Positions 12,813-13,990 of a DNA stretch of 13,990 bases are shown here, one piece after another. A program made the position numbers and the translations under genes. The notes below the pieces were generated by a model. It was not told the DNA's origin, ran no database searches, and saw only the letters and a program-made list of their open reading frames with translations. Location: NCBI GenBank assembly GCA_016302315.1, contig JAEDNW010000056.1:1-13990 (forward strand). Direction: 5' to 3'. Source of the DNA: UBA1724 sp016302315 (GTDB lineage Bacteria > Verrucomicrobiota > Lentisphaeria > Oligosphaerales > Oligosphaeraceae). Position 1 is the stretch's first letter, and every line of letters begins with the position of its first letter.

Positions 12813-13667
12813 TCAGAGTTTATACCAGCCCATGGTGTTGTTGGCAAACTTCCGGCGGGGATACCAATAGGGCTTATGATCCGTATCGCTGGGATTCCAG
12901 TACTGCTGCCAGCGTACGGATTCGGCGTGGGCGTCGGCGAAGACGAAGTTGGTCATTCCGGCATGGCGGGAGTGGGTAGTGTAGTAACCGGCTTTGTAGA
13001 TATTGTCCGGATAGACGTTTTCGAACTGAATCATGAAGGAGAACCCGCCATTGACATTGGAGAGGGTAGCGGAATCCACCTCATCCAGGCAGGTGGCATC
13101 GCCCACGAAGATCAGGCGGTTCAACTGGGCGCCCTGGGCGGCGACCTCTTCCAGGCGGACGGAGGCGCAGGAGGCATCCCAGCTGGGGGTTCCGGAGTTC
13201 ACGGGCACATGGAATTTCCCAAAGGTGCCGAAGTTCAGGCCGTAGGAGAAGTTCTTCCCCAGGCTCACAGCGGCGCTCCAGCCGCCTTTCAAAGCCGTTT
13301 CGATTCCGCTCTTTCCCTTTCGGATGGCCTCCACGGTGCCCTGCTTGTTGGAGACGGGGCAATCCAAGGCCTTCCCGTCCATGCCATAGGCCACATGGAG
13401 GAAGATCTGCCAGGGGGTGAGGGAACGGTTGCCGATGGCATTCTGGACGGTGGCGTCGGGATACTGGGTGAAGACGGTCAAAAAGTAGTCGTCGTAGTCG
13501 CTCTGATAGAGAGCGTTCATCAGCCCGATCTGCTTCTGGTTGTTGATGCAGGAGATGGTGCGGGCCTTTTCCCGGGCCTTGGAGAGGGCGGGCAAGAGCA
13601 TGGCGGCCAGAATGGCGATGATGGCGATCACCACCAGCAATTCAATCAGGGTAAAGGATTTCTTCAT
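12813..13667 (-). CDS. Pseudopilin-like protein (prepilin-type N-terminus, H-X9-D tail), copy 1
   Basis: 284 residues, the same length as its downstream paralogue. By eye about 95 of the first 113 residues are identical; similarity drops in the middle and returns towards the C-terminus (FVGDATCLDEVDSAT, NFVFADAHAE, KPYWYPRRK, GWY). The N-terminus MKKS|FTLIEL plus the hydrophobic helix predicts a prepilin-peptidase substrate. The residue before the cut is Ser instead of Gly, and Glu9 (Glu+5) is kept. H235-x9-D245 is the H-X9-DG variant. Cysteines at 40, 103, 167 and 193 match four of the five in copy 2. The short start is chosen for the family N-terminus; the frame is open 19 codons further upstream. 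No Shine-Dalgarno. A promoter lies about 70 bases upstream and a terminator downstream. No pilin assembly gene is nearby, so its role cannot be stated. Confidence 0.88.
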   Translation of the reverse strand: MKKSFTLIELLVVIAIIAILAAMLLPALSKAREKARTISCINNQKQIGLMNALYQSDYDDYFLTVFTQYPDATVQNAIGNRSLTPWQIFLHVAYGMDGKALDCPVSNKQGTVEAIRKGKSGIETALKGGWSAAVSLGKNFSYGLNFGTFGKFHVPVNSGTPSWDASCASVRLEEVAAQGAQLNRLIFVGDATCLDEVDSATLSNVNGGFSFMIQFENVYPDNIYKAGYYTTHSRHAGMTNFVFADAHAESVRWQQYWNPSDTDHKPYWYPRRKFANNTMGWYKL

Positions 13668-13736
13668 GGCAAGGGAAGTTATTTTCGTTAAGGGAAGGAA
13701 GTCAAAAAAATCTCGGGTGCGCATGCCTTGCTGAAA

Positions 13737-13764
13737 AGTTTAGGAAAAATTCCCCCAAAAACAA
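13737..13764 (-). promoter_or_regulatory. Candidate promoter of pseudopilin copy 1
   Basis: On the minus strand, -35 TTGTTT (13759-13764), a 16-bp spacer and -10 TAAACT (13737-13742), the same spacing as for tRNA-Leu and copy 2. It lies just after the terminator of the upstream dehydrogenase gene. The hexamers are only moderate matches. Confidence 0.45.
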
Positions 13765-13774
13765 GAAAGCAGCG

Positions 13775-13810
13775 AAAAAAAGACCCGCCCCTCCAGGAGG
13801 GAGAGGCGGG
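13775..13810 (-). terminator. Intrinsic terminator of the iron-dependent alcohol dehydrogenase gene
   Basis: An 11-bp stem (CCCGCCCCTCC at 13784-13794 against GGAGAGGCGGG at 13800-13810, one non-Watson-Crick position) with a 5-base loop. On the minus strand it is followed by TCTTTTTTT. It lies 60 bases after the stop codon. Confidence 0.88.
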
Positions 13811-13870
13811 AAAGAGGCAGGAGGGGGCCCCATGGGCTTCTCCCTCCCTGGGGGGACTCTCCAAGTCAGA

Positions 13871-13990
13871 CTAGAGCATGGACTTGTAGAGGGCCACCAC
13901 ATCCTCCTTGGAGGGATCCTTGGGGTTGCCGGGGGTGCAGGCATCCTTCATGGCGGATTCCGCCAGGAAGTCGATGTCCGCCTCCTTCAC
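13871..13990 (-). CDS. Iron-containing alcohol dehydrogenase, C-terminal end only
   Basis: Partial gene cut by the window edge: 39 residues and a stop. The segment DFLAESAMKDACTPGN followed by PKDPSKEDVVALYKSML matches the C-terminal tail usual in stand-alone group III iron-containing alcohol dehydrogenases (LAESA..D.CTPGNPR, then a helix ending near LYK). These enzymes interconvert alcohols and aldehydes with NAD(P)H. It does not resemble the C-terminus of the bifunctional AdhE. The substrate cannot be inferred from this fragment. A terminator follows, so it is not joined to the pseudopilin genes. Confidence 0.75.
   Translation of the reverse strand: MKEADIDFLAESAMKDACTPGNPKDPSKEDVVALYKSML

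Overview
The window looks like a piece of chromosome from a GC-rich Gram-negative bacterium of the PVC superphylum, most likely Lentisphaerota (Victivallis-like). The lptD and gmhA homologues imply an outer membrane with LPS. The tandem pseudopilin-like proteins, with an N-terminus of the type FTLIELLVVIAIIAIL followed by AAMLLPALSKAREKAR, are characteristic of that phylum, where such proteins occur in very large families. This assignment comes from recognised protein families and was not tested by a search. Every gene I can support lies on the minus strand, so transcription runs from high to low coordinates. The long open frames on the plus strand are antisense shadows of GC-rich genes.

Layout in the order of transcription. 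(1) 13990-13871: last 39 codons of an iron-containing alcohol dehydrogenase, closed by a strong terminator. (2) 13667-12813 and 12375-11521: two tandem, closely related 284-residue pseudopilin-like genes. Each has its own candidate promoter and its own intrinsic terminator, so they are separate units rather than an operon. (3) 11205-9941: an SmtB-type ArsR repressor and a CDF cation exporter, a compact two-gene zinc-resistance operon with a 26-bp palindrome upstream. (4) 9803-7707: a stand-alone fusA (EF-G) with an unusual repeat-rich upstream region and a terminator. (5) 7301-3405: a rhomboid protease, a GmhA-like sedoheptulose-7-phosphate isomerase and LptD, spaced as one envelope/LPS operon. 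(6) 3243-3157: tRNA-Leu(GAG) with a good promoter and an intrinsic terminator. (7) 3086-151: mnmG, rdgB and a small membrane-anchored thioredoxin-like protein, tightly coupled by a 4-bp overlap and by a Shine-Dalgarno that includes a stop codon.

Two themes cross gene boundaries. First, translation starts fall in two classes. rdgB, the thioredoxin-like gene, arsR and the CDF gene have clear purine-rich Shine-Dalgarno sequences. mnmG, lptD, gmhA, the rhomboid, fusA and both pseudopilins have none, and are preceded by pyrimidine-rich tracts. Second, mnmG has no room for its own promoter between the tRNA-Leu terminator and its start codon, so it may depend on readthrough.

I found no mobile element, CRISPR array, toxin-antitoxin pair or recognisable defence system. 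The unusual material is in the intergenic regions: the helically phased repeats around the fusA promoter, the inverted-repeat element at 1-99, the G-quadruplex-like tract before the rhomboid operon, and the SD-less leaders.
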